DNA of 64,000 nt from Spongilla lacustris (lineage: Eukaryota > Porifera > Demospongiae > Spongillida > Spongillidae). Positions 24,060 through 35,109 of the stretch are shown here, piece after piece. Made by a program: the position numbers and the translations under genes. Under the pieces are notes generated by a model that did no database searches, was not told where the DNA came from, and saw nothing but the letters and a program-made list of their open reading frames with translations. The stretch spans positions 15,886,674 to 15,950,673 of the forward strand of contig OX442416.1 of NCBI GenBank assembly GCA_949361645.1, in the 5' to 3' direction. Position 1 is the first letter of the stretch; every line of letters begins with the position of its first letter.

Positions 24060-24220
24060 CATGTGTGTGCATGTGTGTGTGTGTGTGTGTGTGAGTGTGT
24101 GTAAGTGTGTGTGTTGTGTGTATGTGTGTACAAATGTGTGTGTAGAAGTTTCTTTGTGTGTGTTTTAAAAAACTGAACTCAAGGCTACATGTGAAGCCAT
24201 CCAGGGCCCTATCTTGCAGG

Positions 24221-24260
<40 letters not shown>

Positions 24261-24535
24261 ATGTATATGTGTACAAATGTGTGTGTAGAAGTTTCTTTGT
24301 GTGTGCTTTAGTGTTTGCACGGTGTGACAGTTTACATAGACAGAAACGTGTACACACACATAACACACAAACACTCACACACAACACACAAACACTCACA
24401 CACAACACACAAACACTCACACACAACACACAAACACTCACACACAACACACAAACACTCACACACAACACACAAACACTCACACACAACACACACACAC
24501 ACACACACACATACATTGTACACACACATACACTG
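24060..24535. repeat. Cluster of GT/AC microsatellites
   Basis: Two GT-rich tracts (about 24060-24130 and 24222-24260) lie in a partly duplicated block (AACTCAAGGCTACATGTGAA occurs twice). They are followed by a 20-bp-unit array containing AACACACAAACACTCACACA repeated about seven times at 24362-24490. Confidence 0.9.
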
Positions 24536-26017
24536 CTAGTGATGCAATATGAGCTGTTGAGTGGTGTTCGAGGGGCGTATGTGGTAATGCTGCCATGTGC
24601 ATAGCTGTTGAGTGGTGTTGGGGATGCGTACGCATAGTGGACCACGTGTAGCTTGGTATAAAGTGGTTGGCTTTGGGAGCCTATTCAACCTAGGCGTCTG
24701 TACTGTGCATTGCTGCCCCCCCCCCCCACCCCCCCTCCTCCTCCCAATTTTCTTATTGCAGGTATAAGGTTTATTGCCATGCTGAGGAGAGATGAAGCAT
24801 ATGGAACCAAGTGTTATACGGACTGACAAAGAATTGCCTTAATGTTATGTGTGTGTTAGCAGAGCAGTATCTACATGGTTTTTTCCTCACTTCAGTGAGG
24901 TTTTTTCCCCTGAGGTGGTGTGGGCCCACCACATCTAAATATAGGTTCAAATCTAATTAGCTATAGGTAGCTGGTCCCTGCTACTCTGTAGGTTGAGTGT
25001 GTATGATGGTAGCCTGTGAGTGATGTATTCTAGTGGTGGAGTCTATGACCGTGGCGTGCACAACAGATGATGCACCCAAATAATGGTGAAGAGTCATTGG
25101 GGAGGGTAGCGTGCATGATATCGTAAGTTGAACAGATGCCCCGGGCCCCGGCCCCATGCATGACTGCTGCACTAGACAAGCAACCCAAGCAATAAGCCAA
25201 CACCCGGTTAATTAATTGATTTGCATTTAGCCATATATTCGTATCCATGGAAGCTACATTAAAAACACTCAACAAGATGGCGCTAATTGGATCCTATATA
25301 GTCCTTGTGACCCAAAACAATTTAAAATTCAAATGGCCAAAATCTATACTAGGTAAATTATTTTAAATATCTCTTAAAATAATACAACTGCATGCATGAT
25401 CTCTTATTCTGGGGGCCCACAAAATCTGAATCTAAGCTGGTGTAAGAATTACGAGCTGCAGAATACATTAATTAGGTGTGAAAAAGTTGATTTTCCATAC
25501 ATCTCTATGGAAAGTGCTGTTTTCACAAAATCTACACCAATTTTCAATACAAAGCAGTTGTTTTTTGTTCTGCTAAATCAAAATCGTACGTATCTGAAGC
25601 AATATTGATACCCACAAAAGTTGTACCCTATTACGTTATTAAGTAACAATCAAGTTTATAAACAGCCGTTCATTTTCTATGGGAGTTATCCGGAAGTATA
25701 CGCGAATGTACAAACCGCAACAATTGTCAATTCCCTTTGACTGCGCATTTCTGGATATGTGTTAGCTGTCAAGTGTTGGCTGGGCCTAGATATTTCCCAG
25801 GTCTCTAGCTCAGTGTGCCTTCTGTCCTGCCCATAGCTATAGTCTGGACCACCATGCATTTACATGCAAATGTGGGGGTGATGTTTTCTCCCACCATAAT
25901 GCTCTCATGCAGGGACTTCCTTCACCGTGCGCATGCTTCAATCAAAGTTGAGGGCATATTCTAGCTGGTGCAGCATGGTACAGATAACACTAAATGGCTC
26001 TACAAGTTCCTATATAG
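24536..26017. other. No gene recognised
   Basis: A C-rich tract lies at 24715-24740. Otherwise unique AT-rich DNA; the part up to 26017 may be the 3' UTR of the minus-strand gene. Confidence 0.4.
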
Positions 26018-26899
26018 TTATGCATCCATTTCCATTACTTTTGTACATGCTCCTGCATCACTTCTCCTTTTCTCTCGTACCAGAACTGTCCTGGAAAATA
26101 ACTTTCGAAGCGCCTCGAACATCATGTCACGTACCACAAATATTCCAAATAAGGCAAGGTGTATCAAAATTGGCAGTAATATTAGAACAACAGCAAACAA
26201 GCCAGCATAAGTATTATTTCCGTAGTCGAGGATAGAATATATGACTCCACTATTGGTTCGGTGATGTGCACCCCAGTATATCAATGTAAATATCAAGTAG
26301 AGAACTGTGAGAATGCTGGTGTAGAAGAAATGATAAAGTTGAAACGGGACCCGACTCATCCAGATGTCGAGAAAAGCGATAGCAGCGTTTATTCCGTGGA
26401 CGTGAAGATTGATGACGGTACGTGGACAGGCGGCTGCTTGTGCGAGGTTAGTTGTATTGAACATGGCGGTGATATTTAGGGAGGAATTCGACGACGATTT
26501 CGAGCCAGAACACAAGAAGGCCCAATATCCGATGGCCACTCCCACTGCAAGCACGGTCGACGTTGTGTGAATAAACCACGATATCTTCAAATACCATCGC
26601 GTATTGTCCTGGCTATATACGCGATTAATGCTGGGCGGGAAAAGCCACTCCAATATTTTGGAACCTCCATAGTAGTACGCGGTATAAACAACTGAGATTG
26701 CAGCACGCAACAGGAAACCGGCCGTGAGAAGAATGTAAGACAGGAAAGTCAGATAGGTGAAGAAGTATCCGCCATTATTGTACTCGACTCCAGCGGCTAA
26801 AAGCCACGCCAACACGTAGAGAGATATGAGAACACGGTAGGCACTGAATAGCGGCAGTGGAAGCCACTGTTGGCAAAAGTTAATTAAATGCATGGCCAT
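26018..26899 (-). CDS. Rolling-stone family multi-pass membrane protein (293 aa)
   Basis: Single-exon gene. FSAYRVLISLYVLAWLLAAG, then GGYFFTYLTFLSYILLTAGF, a Trp/His-containing segment WYLKISWFIHTTSTVLAVGV, VHGINAAIAFLDIWMSRVPF and HFFYTSILTVLYLIFTLIYW match the pattern of the rolling stone (Rost) family, known for a role in insect myoblast fusion; many invertebrates have several members. About seven hydrophobic spans lie near residues 18-40, 45-72, 103-128, 163-180, 185-208 and 229-258. A loop at about 130-155 carries N-glycosylation sequons (NSS, NIT, NTT). The C terminus is basic. The first ATG was taken because homology starts a few residues later. Function in this organism is unknown. 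Confidence 0.75.
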   Translation of the reverse strand: MAMHLINFCQQWLPLPLFSAYRVLISLYVLAWLLAAGVEYNNGGYFFTYLTFLSYILLTAGFLLRAAISVVYTAYYYGGSKILEWLFPPSINRVYSQDNTRWYLKISWFIHTTSTVLAVGVAIGYWAFLCSGSKSSSNSSLNITAMFNTTNLAQAAACPRTVINLHVHGINAAIAFLDIWMSRVPFQLYHFFYTSILTVLYLIFTLIYWGAHHRTNSGVIYSILDYGNNTYAGLFAVVLILLPILIHLALFGIFVVRDMMFEALRKLFSRTVLVREKRRSDAGACTKVMEMDA

Positions 26900-27718
26900 G
26901 GGTTATTTTACTGATATATACATGTATTAATTTACGAACGCGGCCTAGAAGTTTGATACACATGTATATGAACACTTAAATGCACGTTCGTCGCACGCGC
27001 GCTTGATGCGTGCATTATACATGTACATGTATGTTCGACAGTCTGCATGCATGCATTATGATGAATTTAAATTGCCGCTTGATCACATGCATATAGGGAG
27101 GAATGCACGTGTATAGGCCCAAGCATTTTTTTTTTCTGTATCGATTAAGCTAGTATTCCCCACGTACACATGTACTATATATATACGGGGTTGGTGACAC
27201 CGGTGTGTGTGTGTGTGGGGAGGGGGGGGGAGATGGCAATTCTCGACCATCGGAATTATCCTGCAGCAGCAAGGTTCCATGTATGATTGGTGGATTTAAC
27301 ATGATGTGGGTTGCATGCAAATTCCTGGTCGAGGCAATTAACATCCGTATTATATGGTTGTGCGTGGGAATGCACTTCGTAGTAACCAAATATGGTCTTA
27401 TAAGGTTGCAAGTGCAGCTCTTGCGTGCATACACGCAAGAGATGCACTAAAAACCTTCACATTTGGTTACTACAAAATACACAATGTAGTTGTGATCAAC
27501 ACATCAGTTGCTGTTTGTAAAGATTCACTGAATTATCCAATTAAATCATGAGTGGTGGTGGCACATATAACCATATAGAGGGGCACACCTCAGATTTGAA
27601 AAGGGGAGTCAGTATTTGTTTTTTCACCTGCTCGCGATCGAGATGATCGATATGCAGTTTCACTGAATAGGCAAAATCGCCAACGCTATACAAAGTAGGC
27701 CTACATGTATATAGCCGG
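26900..27718. other. 5' flank of the rolling-stone gene; no other gene
   Basis: Many ATGCATG and TACATGTA palindromes. An imperfect inverted repeat AACCAAATATGGTCTTATAAGG / GAAGGTTTTTAG surrounds 27380-27475, and a GTGACACCGG motif at 27194 matches the end of the element that begins at 27719. Confidence 0.4.
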
Positions 27719-28261
27719 TGTCACGGGGAATTCGGTCCCCCCTATACTTTTTGGTCAGAAGGACCAAGTTCCAGAGGTAACTCGGTCCCCCCCCGGACCG
27801 AAATCCCTGGATGCACAAAACTAATTGGAACTGGGTCCCCCCCCCGGACCGAAATCCCTGGATGTAGTTATATATTTATACCGTTGTCTTTATGCACAAG
27901 AAATGTAAATATAACAAACGGATCGCTCTTCTAGAAGACATGCATCGACAGGAGACTGGCTTTCCATGAATGCCATGTATCCTCCAGTGGTGGGCATCAG
28001 GGAAGAGATCGTACCCAAAAGCAGGATTACTGCAGGCCATGCAAGTATGTACTACATGTACTCCGTCAATGCATGGGTATCCAGTTCTATATGCTGATTT
28101 CCCACATTTATACTTGTCATTGCCGCTGTCAATAATCTGTTCGCATAAACAGACATTTAGCTGAATGTGAATCGTACATGCCATGCAAAAGATTCTTTCA
28201 AAATCCCAACACTAGACTTGATCAAGCCCGTATACTTGCATGTAACCAGTTTTTATGTGAA

Positions 28262-28600
28262 TTGCAGGGAGTGGACATCATTGGTCCCCTATTCTAACGC
28301 TTGCACGCCACCTCGAGGAAATTGCTAAATCATCGTTGCGACAGTGTACTTCTCAAAGTGGCCAGAAGCATGCAGCTGCATGCTCCACAAAACTGCTATC
28401 ATGCAGTGAATAGCAACATTCATATACTCGATTGTCATAGATGAAGGATTGGAATTTGTAAATCAGGTAGTTTTAGGGGTGGTACGTGTGCTATTACGTA
28501 CATGTAGCCACAAAGATGATACACTTAACCACATGCATCAACCATCTGACGGTTCGGATATCATCCACAATCAATCGGTATGGGTATGCTGTTTACTGCA
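28262..28600 (+). pseudogene. Decayed integrase core (Ty3/Ginger type)
   Basis: GVDIIGPL (first catalytic Asp region), then in a second frame IIVATVYFSKWPEACS and LHKTAIMQ, VIDEGLEFVNQVV (second Asp region), and in a third frame YHPQSIGMG near 28559. These are the consecutive landmarks of the DDE integrase core. Stops and frameshifts show it is dead. Confidence 0.7.
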
Positions 28601-29839
28601 CCATTGACACAATATGAATAAATTTGCAGAAGTCTCTGGGCTCACATTTGAGCATATTTACTCCATTCTAATAGATTTAAAATGGATCAAGCATGGAATC
28701 GCGTTAGGTTACCATTAGGTGCATGCAAATGGACTGCATGTGTAAACTATAAATCAGTCTTGCGCATACTGCTAATTGCACTGCTGAAATTGAAGACTGC
28801 CTTATTTGCTATTTCTCACCTCCACTCAGTCATGCATGGATATTTATCCTCTAATATCCAAGGTTCAGTCTTCAGGTAAATATTTATGAGGTTGCCTTTG
28901 GTCACATTGCCACTGCAACATGCAGTTGAAGCACAAGAAATACGTGCAACAGCAGCAATGAAGTGGCAAGTTACTATAGCCTTTCCAGTTATTACCGTTG
29001 AAGCTATTTATATATTTATTTTGCTAATAGGGTGACACAGCACGTCAAGCCTTTGTGTATGGTATCACAATTGTGATGAGGATGAGGGTGCCTTGTGCTC
29101 TACGTGAAGTATATATGAGCATGCATTCTCACAGGTGGATGATTATATGATATATTATATTATTATCATTTTTTATTTCTCAGATTATCAAGTTACATGT
29201 ACTATATGCTTTAAATAAGTACAACATGCACTATTAATTTATTATAGCTGTTGCATATGTACACGTTCACGTAACACATAGTCAGGTGGAGCTCGAGGCC
29301 AATCAAGCAGGGAGAACTCGGGCAGCAGGAATATACAGTTTAATTATTTTGGGTTTTCAGAATTGGAGGAGTGGGAGCGGATGGCCAGGCGCCTAGCAAT
29401 TAATTCTTGAGAATGTTTCATTACTGAGCAGTGCATGCATGATTCTCCAGCCTCCGTGACTCAACAACCTGGAGCATGCATGCATTGTTGTCATTCTGCT
29501 ATTACACATGCAAGTAATGCAGCTATACATGAACTACGAGGAAACTGTGAATTATTTGGAACACTTAGAAGCTCATTTCAATGAACAATGCATGAACACA
29601 CTTTATACAATTAGTGCATGTATGCATTAATTATATGTTGGATCGAACAATCGATCGGCGAAACTAGCTGTTAATAAGTTACTTTCACCCTTGGGTGCTG
29701 TTGAACTGTACAAGTGAGAAGAATGCATGCTCTGTTTTCCTTCGTATACGTTTTATTTTCGTTCAGTCCCCCCCACCCCGGACTCAATTCCCTAGAGGTA
29801 CAAGACTCACGGAGGACCGAGTTCCCTAGGGATTTCGGT

Positions 29840-29841
<2 letters not shown>

Positions 29842-29880
<39 letters not shown>
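29842..29880. repeat. Poly-G tract, 39 nt
   Basis: Uninterrupted G run inside the right terminal region of the Ginger-like element, where the left end has C runs of only 8-9. Confidence 0.9.
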
Positions 29881-29882
<2 letters not shown>

Positions 29883-29950
29883 CGAGTTCCCTAAGGAACT
29901 CGGTCCTCCGGACCCAAAAGTAGGGGGGACCGAGTTCCCTGTGACACCGG

Positions 29951-30540
29951 TCCACGTTTATGATATGGTTTTGGAAGTGACGTGCACTATATTATACCCA
30001 TGCATTGCAAGTTCAAGTTTACAGACGTGCTTGCAGTGTTACATTAACTCACCGCCGAAGTTGTGAAGGCTCTTGCGTCATGATAGCGTAACAACGTTCG
30101 ATAGAAGTGAAACTGCTCCAGTATAGGGATCACTATGCTATCGCCGTCCATATCCCACTGACAAGTTAGTTCACGCACTTTTGGTACTCAAGTTCAGATT
30201 ATACTCTTATATATTGTGGCGGACTAACTAATTATCACCTCTGTGTATGTTTACGTACATATAGGGGATTTCCCCAGTATGGCCCCTATTGTTGCGCAGG
30301 CCTACAACGCCGCGCCCCGCGGGGTCTGCCGCTAGCGCTAGGGAGGCGCTTTGTATGCAGTATACAATTCCTTTGTGTATGGTTAAGGGGGTTTTATATT
30401 TCGTGCTGTACTGTGTATACATGTACTATATATGAGAGAGTTGAAAGTGATATGAAAGTGCTGTGTCCCATAGCTGTGTTCGTGGTCTCGGATAAAATGT
30501 TTGCTATAGCGCAGGCGTTAATCCTTCACAATATATATGT
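29951..30540. other. No gene recognised
   Basis: Unique sequence with a GC-rich hairpin-like stretch (GCCGCGCCCCGCGGGG) near 30308-30330. Confidence 0.4.
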
Positions 30541-30821
30541 GGGACAGTTTCCGAGAAAATGTCACCCATTTATAACCCTCCAGCAAATAAGGTGGTGATG
30601 TTGGCTGCAGTGGCTTGCTAGACTCAATTGCCGGCCACAGTAGGCAAGGATTCAAGAGGTGGGATTATTTTCAAAAACATTATTATGTTTTAAAAATGCT
30701 TCTTGTTTGAATCACTATATCTTCCGGACGCTATCGACGTCCTATTTTCAACAGTTCATACTACACCCTTTCTCTATGACAAATTACATTTTGGAGTCTT
30801 GCACTTGTTCTACGCCAGTAT

Positions 30822-31104
30822 TAGTTGGGCGTGGCCCGCCCTTCGCGTATTGGCTTCCGCCAATACGCGAAGGGCGGGCCACGCCCAACTAGTCTCGTAC
30901 CCAGACCCAATGTACGTAACGATGATTATCGCTTACAGTATAACATCACGTACAGAGGGTCTGGGAATGAAGTCGTGGGAAATGGTTCTTAGAATGTCGT
31001 TGGAATGTTGAGAATTTCATAACTTTTATGACGTGATGTTATACTGTAAGCGATAATCATCGTTACGTACATTTGGGTCTGGGTACGAGACTAACGCCCA
31101 ACTA
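30822..31104. mobile_element. Palindromic 70-bp MITE (TAGTTGGG type), itself interrupted
   Basis: Without its insert the element is 70 bp: two perfectly complementary 33-nt arms (TAGTTGGGCGTGGCCCGCCC and on) around a 4-nt loop TTCC. It is flanked by 9-bp CGCCAGTAT duplications (30813-30821, 31105-31113). The other foldback copy shows the uninterrupted target. Confidence 0.9.
30890..31093. mobile_element. MITE of the TAGTCTCG family, nested in the 70-bp MITE
   Basis: 204 bp with arms of about 62 bp starting TAGTCTCGTACCCAGACCCA. It is flanked by 9-bp ACGCCCAAC duplications at 30881-30889 and 31094-31102. The 9-bp duplication is typical of Mutator-like elements; no transposase is present. Confidence 0.9.
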
Positions 31105-31389
31105 CGCCAGTATTGCAACGTTCGATACCCGACCGGGTTCAAACCCGCCATAACTTTGGGTAGGAGTAATCAAATCGCTTCAAATTCGGTTTGTAGGTAC
31201 AGAGGTCCTGTACCTATCGATCGTACTGTTCGTTAATCTTTATGCCATCCGTTAGAGAGATACAGTTGAACAAACTACGTGCACTTTTTCCCGCTCGATT
31301 CGCTCCAATGATATAACAACCGCCTCCCCATACATTGAGCGGGACGCGATTTGTCAAAATCATTGGCGCGAATAGGTGGCTGTGGTTAA

Positions 31390-32022
31390 CCCTCCTACTG
31401 CGGAAGGCATATATATATGCCAAATAATTGCTCTCGCGTAATGCGACGGGCATATATATGCCCAGCAGGATGATTGAACTGTAACGCCTGTTTCTGCGCG
31501 AAGCGAAGCGTTCATTACAGCATTGTTGTTTAGAACAAAGACTCCCGACATCTGCATGCAATTCTTCCTTTTAGCAAACTTATACCTGTCAGCCGTATTT
31601 GAATAGTAAGCCTAACTCCATTTGTAGCCCACAACAGGTGCTCGCGTCTACGTGTTGTCTTAAAAGCAACAAAAAGTGGTGAGATACGTTAAAACTGGTA
31701 ACAACCCTAAAATGAACATGTAGGTTCTTATAAAGCTAATTTTCAGAGTAACAGAGACTTCTCCCATGTAAGCGTATGATACCATATGATACGGCACGAA
31801 AACAACGTTCGCACCGTGTATGGAACATATGGGTAACGTTAAAAAGGCGTAGCAAGTGAAGATGGGGCACTTACCAACGTGTGTTGACGAAATAGGCAAT
31901 ACAGGGCACAGAGTTCTAACTAAAACGTTCGAAATGCGAATAGCACATAAAGTTAATTACTATGCTAAAATTCCTTTCGCAAACGTCACATTATGAATAA
32001 TTAATGAGCAGCAGCAGGAGGG
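31390..32022. mobile_element. piggyBac-like MITE
   Basis: Flanked by TTAA at 31386-31389 and 32023-32026. Terminal repeats are CCCTCCTACTGC and GCAGCAGGAGGG (11 of 12 matching). TTAA duplication with CCC-starting ends is the piggyBac hallmark. Inside the left end are two small palindromes (GGCATATATATATGCC, GGGCATATATATGCCC). No transposase frame is present. Confidence 0.75.
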
Positions 32023-32039
32023 TTAAGTACAGAGTGACA

Positions 32040-32304
32040 ACCATTATTCAGTGAGCAGAAAACCTGAATAACCTAGGTATTCGGCTGGCAAATTGTCAAA
32101 CTATTCGGAAAAATCGATTTTCTTTTTTCAAGTATTCGGAAAAATCGATTTTCATTATTCAGGGGAGGTTACACACCCTACAGTGGGGGCTGGTCCCAGT
32201 GTGTGATGCACGTGCAGTGAGGGCTATTAGTTCCACTGTGTTGGTGTTTGGAGAGGGACAGGTGTACGTACAGTACGTGCAGTTCACTACTTTTAGTTTG
32301 AGGG
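32040..32304. other. Short direct repeats; no gene
   Basis: TATTCGGAAAAATCGATTTT occurs twice (about 32103 and 32132). Confidence 0.5.
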
Positions 32305-32655
32305 TTGGCATCTACTCTTGTGCACAAATTGGAGTGTGTGTGTGACAAGTGGATCAACATCTCAGGCTGCATGCCATCAACGACACAAGGTGCCCCAGAG
32401 CTTCGATGGATGTGTGTGCCTTTGGCAGTAGAGGCTGCTGGGGGACCTGCAGCACATTGCTTCACGCCTTGCTATCAGAATCCATTGTTCCATGTCACAG
32501 GCCACTTCTGCTCGTCCAAGCTAATGCGAGAGCTCTGTTGTCATGATCCATGGCCAGTCAGCCATCCTAGTGTGTGTGTAGAGTGTGTGTGTAGGATTTT
32601 CATGTATATACACCAGGGAAGATTCAATCAGTATATAATATCATTTATTAGTTAG
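32305..32655 (+). pseudogene. Reverse transcriptase family A 3' scrap
   Basis: APELRWMCVPLAVEA corresponds to the KC.ELGW.C.PLAVE block of family A, and in another frame QANARALLS matches its C terminus. Multiple frameshifts. The same scrap with the same flanks recurs at 58085-58335. Confidence 0.55.
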
Positions 32656-32900
32656 GTGATGGGCAGTTATGGTGCATGGGGTCCAAAGGATTTCAGCTTT
32701 CTCACAACTGAATAACCATTTAAATACCTCTAAATCTAAGGCATTGGCTGACCTCTAAGGTTGTCTCAGTCACTCACTAGTTAGAGCAAATGCTCATGCC
32801 ATCCTGACTTGCATATAATACTCCCTGCACCTTGTGCAGCAGGTGGATGAGCTTTGTGTGTAGTCGTTTGTAGTAGTGGTTGTGTTATGTGTATTGTATA
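32560..32900. repeat. Dispersed cassette repeat R, copy 1
   Basis: Contains AGGATTTTCATGTATATACA and CAAATGCTCATGCCATCCT. Copies lie at 53885-54200 and 58350-58690, each upstream of a TMEM245 piece. Noncoding. Confidence 0.75.
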
Positions 32901-33316
32901 TAATTGGTCTTGGATCTAAACGTTTTGGCAGTACATTCCTCTGTTACAATGACATAACAATTTTTTAAAAAGTGTAAATATATATGGGCTAGTAGGTCCA
33001 CAGCGTTGAATACAAATACTGCATGTGCCTTACTCATTAATAATTTAAACCTTTGTTGCCACCCATGACTGGGTGTTTTTGTGCAAATTCATTAGTAGAC
33101 AATACAGTGATTATTGCATTGTGAGTGTACAATTATAGATACCAAGTTCATGGGCAGTGTTTGAATTTCAAGCAGCCTTTTAAACCTGATAACAGATGAT
33201 AGTATATCTGCATGTGTATCTACATGTATACACATACAACTACAACAAATATGTACACCTATCTCCTTACATGTAAATGCTCACATAAATGTACACACAT
33301 ACATCTACATGTACGC

Positions 33317-33324
<8 letters not shown>
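32901..33324. other. Intron-like cassette sequence
   Basis: Similar to 58730-59150 (TTGAATTTCAAGCAGCC occurs in both). No gene. Confidence 0.5.

Positions 33325-33398
<74 letters not shown>
33325..33398. repeat. (AC)n tract abutting a splice acceptor
   Basis: Pure AC repeat ending in CACAG. Confidence 0.95.
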
Positions 33399-33400
<2 letters not shown>

Positions 33401-33401
<1 letters not shown>

Positions 33402-33587
33402 GCTCACAGGTCTGGCGTAGCTGGTGGGATCTACTTTGCAGGTCTGGAGGGTGCCATTATTGGACCGATCCTCCTCTGCTGCCTCCTCTTTGTCAAGGAG
33501 CTCTACAACAAACTTTGTGAGCAAATTGAGCAGGCCGATTCCCCACAGCCCCACAAGGCTCACTTGAGCAGCGACTATTTGCATTAG
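33401..33587 (+). pseudogene. TMEM245-like last exon with two compensating deletions
   Basis: Relative to the other copies this exon lacks 11 bp early (CCCTACATGA region) and 1 bp shortly after (GGCGTAGC for GGCTGTAGC). The net loss is 12 bp, so [13 protein letters not shown] becomes AHRSGVAGG and the remainder ([13 protein letters not shown] to SSDYLH-stop) stays in frame. No upstream TMEM245 exons are present in this cassette. Confidence 0.8.
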
Positions 33588-33815
33588 TTGTGGCATGGGT
33601 GACCATTGTGTCTCCAGGGTGTGTTGTTTATGTGTTTGTATGTGCTGAGCACTGACCTAATATTTCTGACATGTTGCACTGGTTAAAAGGATCGATAGCC
33701 CCTACTTATCATGTAGGTGAACATCTAATGCTAACGCTTATATATGCATGTAATACTCAATTTAATTTAAAATGTTTTCCTTGTGTGTGTATGACCAACA
33801 TCAAGTTTAAGAGGT

Positions 33816-34400
33816 TTGATGCACTTTCAAGGACTGCCTCTGGAGTACAGTCAGTATCAATTATGTGAATGTCAAACAACGCCTCTGTCTATGGTGACCA
33901 CACTCTTCGGACACCAATGTCAAGCCTTAAACCCACATCATTTGATGAGGGATCTGCCTTTCTTACAAAAATTATTGGTTCCTTTGTCGCAGATAGCCAC
34001 ACTTCTGATTAAATGTCTACCAAGCCGTCCCTCACTTCATTATGCCTCTGTATGCAGGCACCACAGCCATCACAGCATGCAGGCAGGTCAGCAGGTGCCT
34101 TAAATTCACAAGTCAAAATGATACCTTTCAAGTGGAGTAGATAATGTACCACTTGTTGCTATCTGGAAGGCTCTTTGTCATTCTAGCCAGGTTTGCAACA
34201 CTTTGAGCGTGCTTGTGAAACTGTTTCCTTCAGCTCACTAAACACTAAATGCTGTAGTAACCTTAACAGATTCTTGCACTACTTGTGTGCCCAGTTCTGA
34301 AGTAGCTGTTTTGGTTGGATCTCTCATACCTAGACCTGCTAGGCGTACGGGGAAAAAAATATAGAGTTCTTCATCATTTGAGATATTACCTTCAGTTGGA
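33816..34400 (-). pseudogene. Reverse transcriptase family B scrap
   Basis: On the minus strand the upstream end reads FFPVRLAGLGMRDPTKTATS, a motif typical of non-LTR reverse-transcriptase C-terminal regions (LP.RLGGLG...P). Downstream, heavily mutated, are counterparts of the better-preserved copy at 60794-61170. Its 3' boundary is joined to cassette sequence (AGTTTAAGAGGTTTGATG). Confidence 0.6.
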
Positions 34401-34533
34401 ATAGTGATGGGATAGCTAAAGGTTTTTGACAGGAGTTAAGTTCCAGTTTACTAAAGATGCTGTGTTTGTTGTGCAGTTAAGTTAGATAAACTCATTTCCT
34501 TTCCAAATTCTTTCAGTTAAGTTATAGTTAATT

Positions 34534-34962
34534 AACCTGGTTTTTGCCACAACCCAGTTAAGTTAAGCTGACAATTTAGTTAAACAATCACATGAAGTTT
34601 ATATAGTTCAAATTGCATTCAAGATTGTGCTCTTCAATTACTTTCTGACAAAAATTGCAAAACCTGCTCTAGACAAAAAAATGCTTAGAACTGGCTATTA
34701 TTTCATGCTATTTTAGAAAATAAAAGTTCTGCTCCTTTTTGATCTAAAACCTCAGTGGATCACAATCTTTAGATTCCATTTCTGGGTCAAGTGTATTGGG
34801 CCAGGGTTACGTTAAGACAAGATACTGGGCATTCAAAATCTAATTAAATTAAAATTGGTATTGTATTTATAAAATATAAAGAAACAAGAGATTATAGAAA
34901 GTATACATTTATAAAATTGTCAGCTTAACTTAACTGGGTTGTGGCCTAAACCAGGTTAGTTC
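34534..34962. mobile_element. TIR element, about 430 bp
   Basis: TAACCTGGTTTTTGCCACAA at the left and its inverse near 34930-34962, with ACCCAGTTAAGTTAAGCTGA inverted inside. Arms of about 45 bp flank a noncoding AT-rich core. No clear target duplication. Confidence 0.75.
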
Positions 34963-35109
34963 ATTCTTAAATTCATAAAAATTACAGACCTACATTTAGC
35001 TAGCTAGTTGAGGCAAGTAGATTTCCTTAGTAATATATGTTTGTAGCATGTAATGTATAACACTCCGATCCAATGCGGGTGTAGAACTTCTGGCCGAGAC
35101 TACTAATAT

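Larger units (their letters stand above)
27719..29946. mobile_element. Ginger-like DNA transposon (decayed)
   Basis: Ends TGTCACGGGGAATTCGGTCC and GGACCGAGTTCCCTGTGACA are inverted repeats, flanked on both sides by CCGG (27715-27718, 29947-29950), a possible 4-bp target duplication. The terminal regions hold several further GGTCC/CGGACCGAAATCCC blocks. Inside lies a decayed gypsy-like integrase. Termini of the form TGTNR...YNACA, a duplication of about 4 bp and an integrase related to Ty3/gypsy define Ginger transposons, so the assignment fits. Because CCGG is itself palindromic, it could be part of the TIR instead of a target duplication. Confidence 0.6.
30541..31375. mobile_element. Foldback element, second copy (right arm truncated, nested insertions)
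   Basis: GGGACAGTTTCCGAGAAAAT at 30542 matches the end of the element at 15005. The left arm continues to the centre (CATTGAGCGGGACGCGATTT) and stops at about 31375; the right arm is missing. Two palindromic MITEs are inserted at 30822-31104. Confidence 0.85.

Noticed and set aside
26261..26479. Plus-strand open frame across the rolling-stone gene.
   Set aside because: Antisense shadow of a well-supported 293-residue membrane protein.
27189..27203. GTGACACCGG matching the right terminus of the element at 27719-29946.
   Set aside because: Only 10 bp match, with no neighbouring terminal sequence; likely chance.
33321..33596. Minus-strand open frames of Val-Cys repeats ending in [17 protein letters not shown], also seen at the other TMEM245 last exons.
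   Set aside because: They are the antisense of a CA repeat and the TMEM245 exon, whose sense frame has the family motif.
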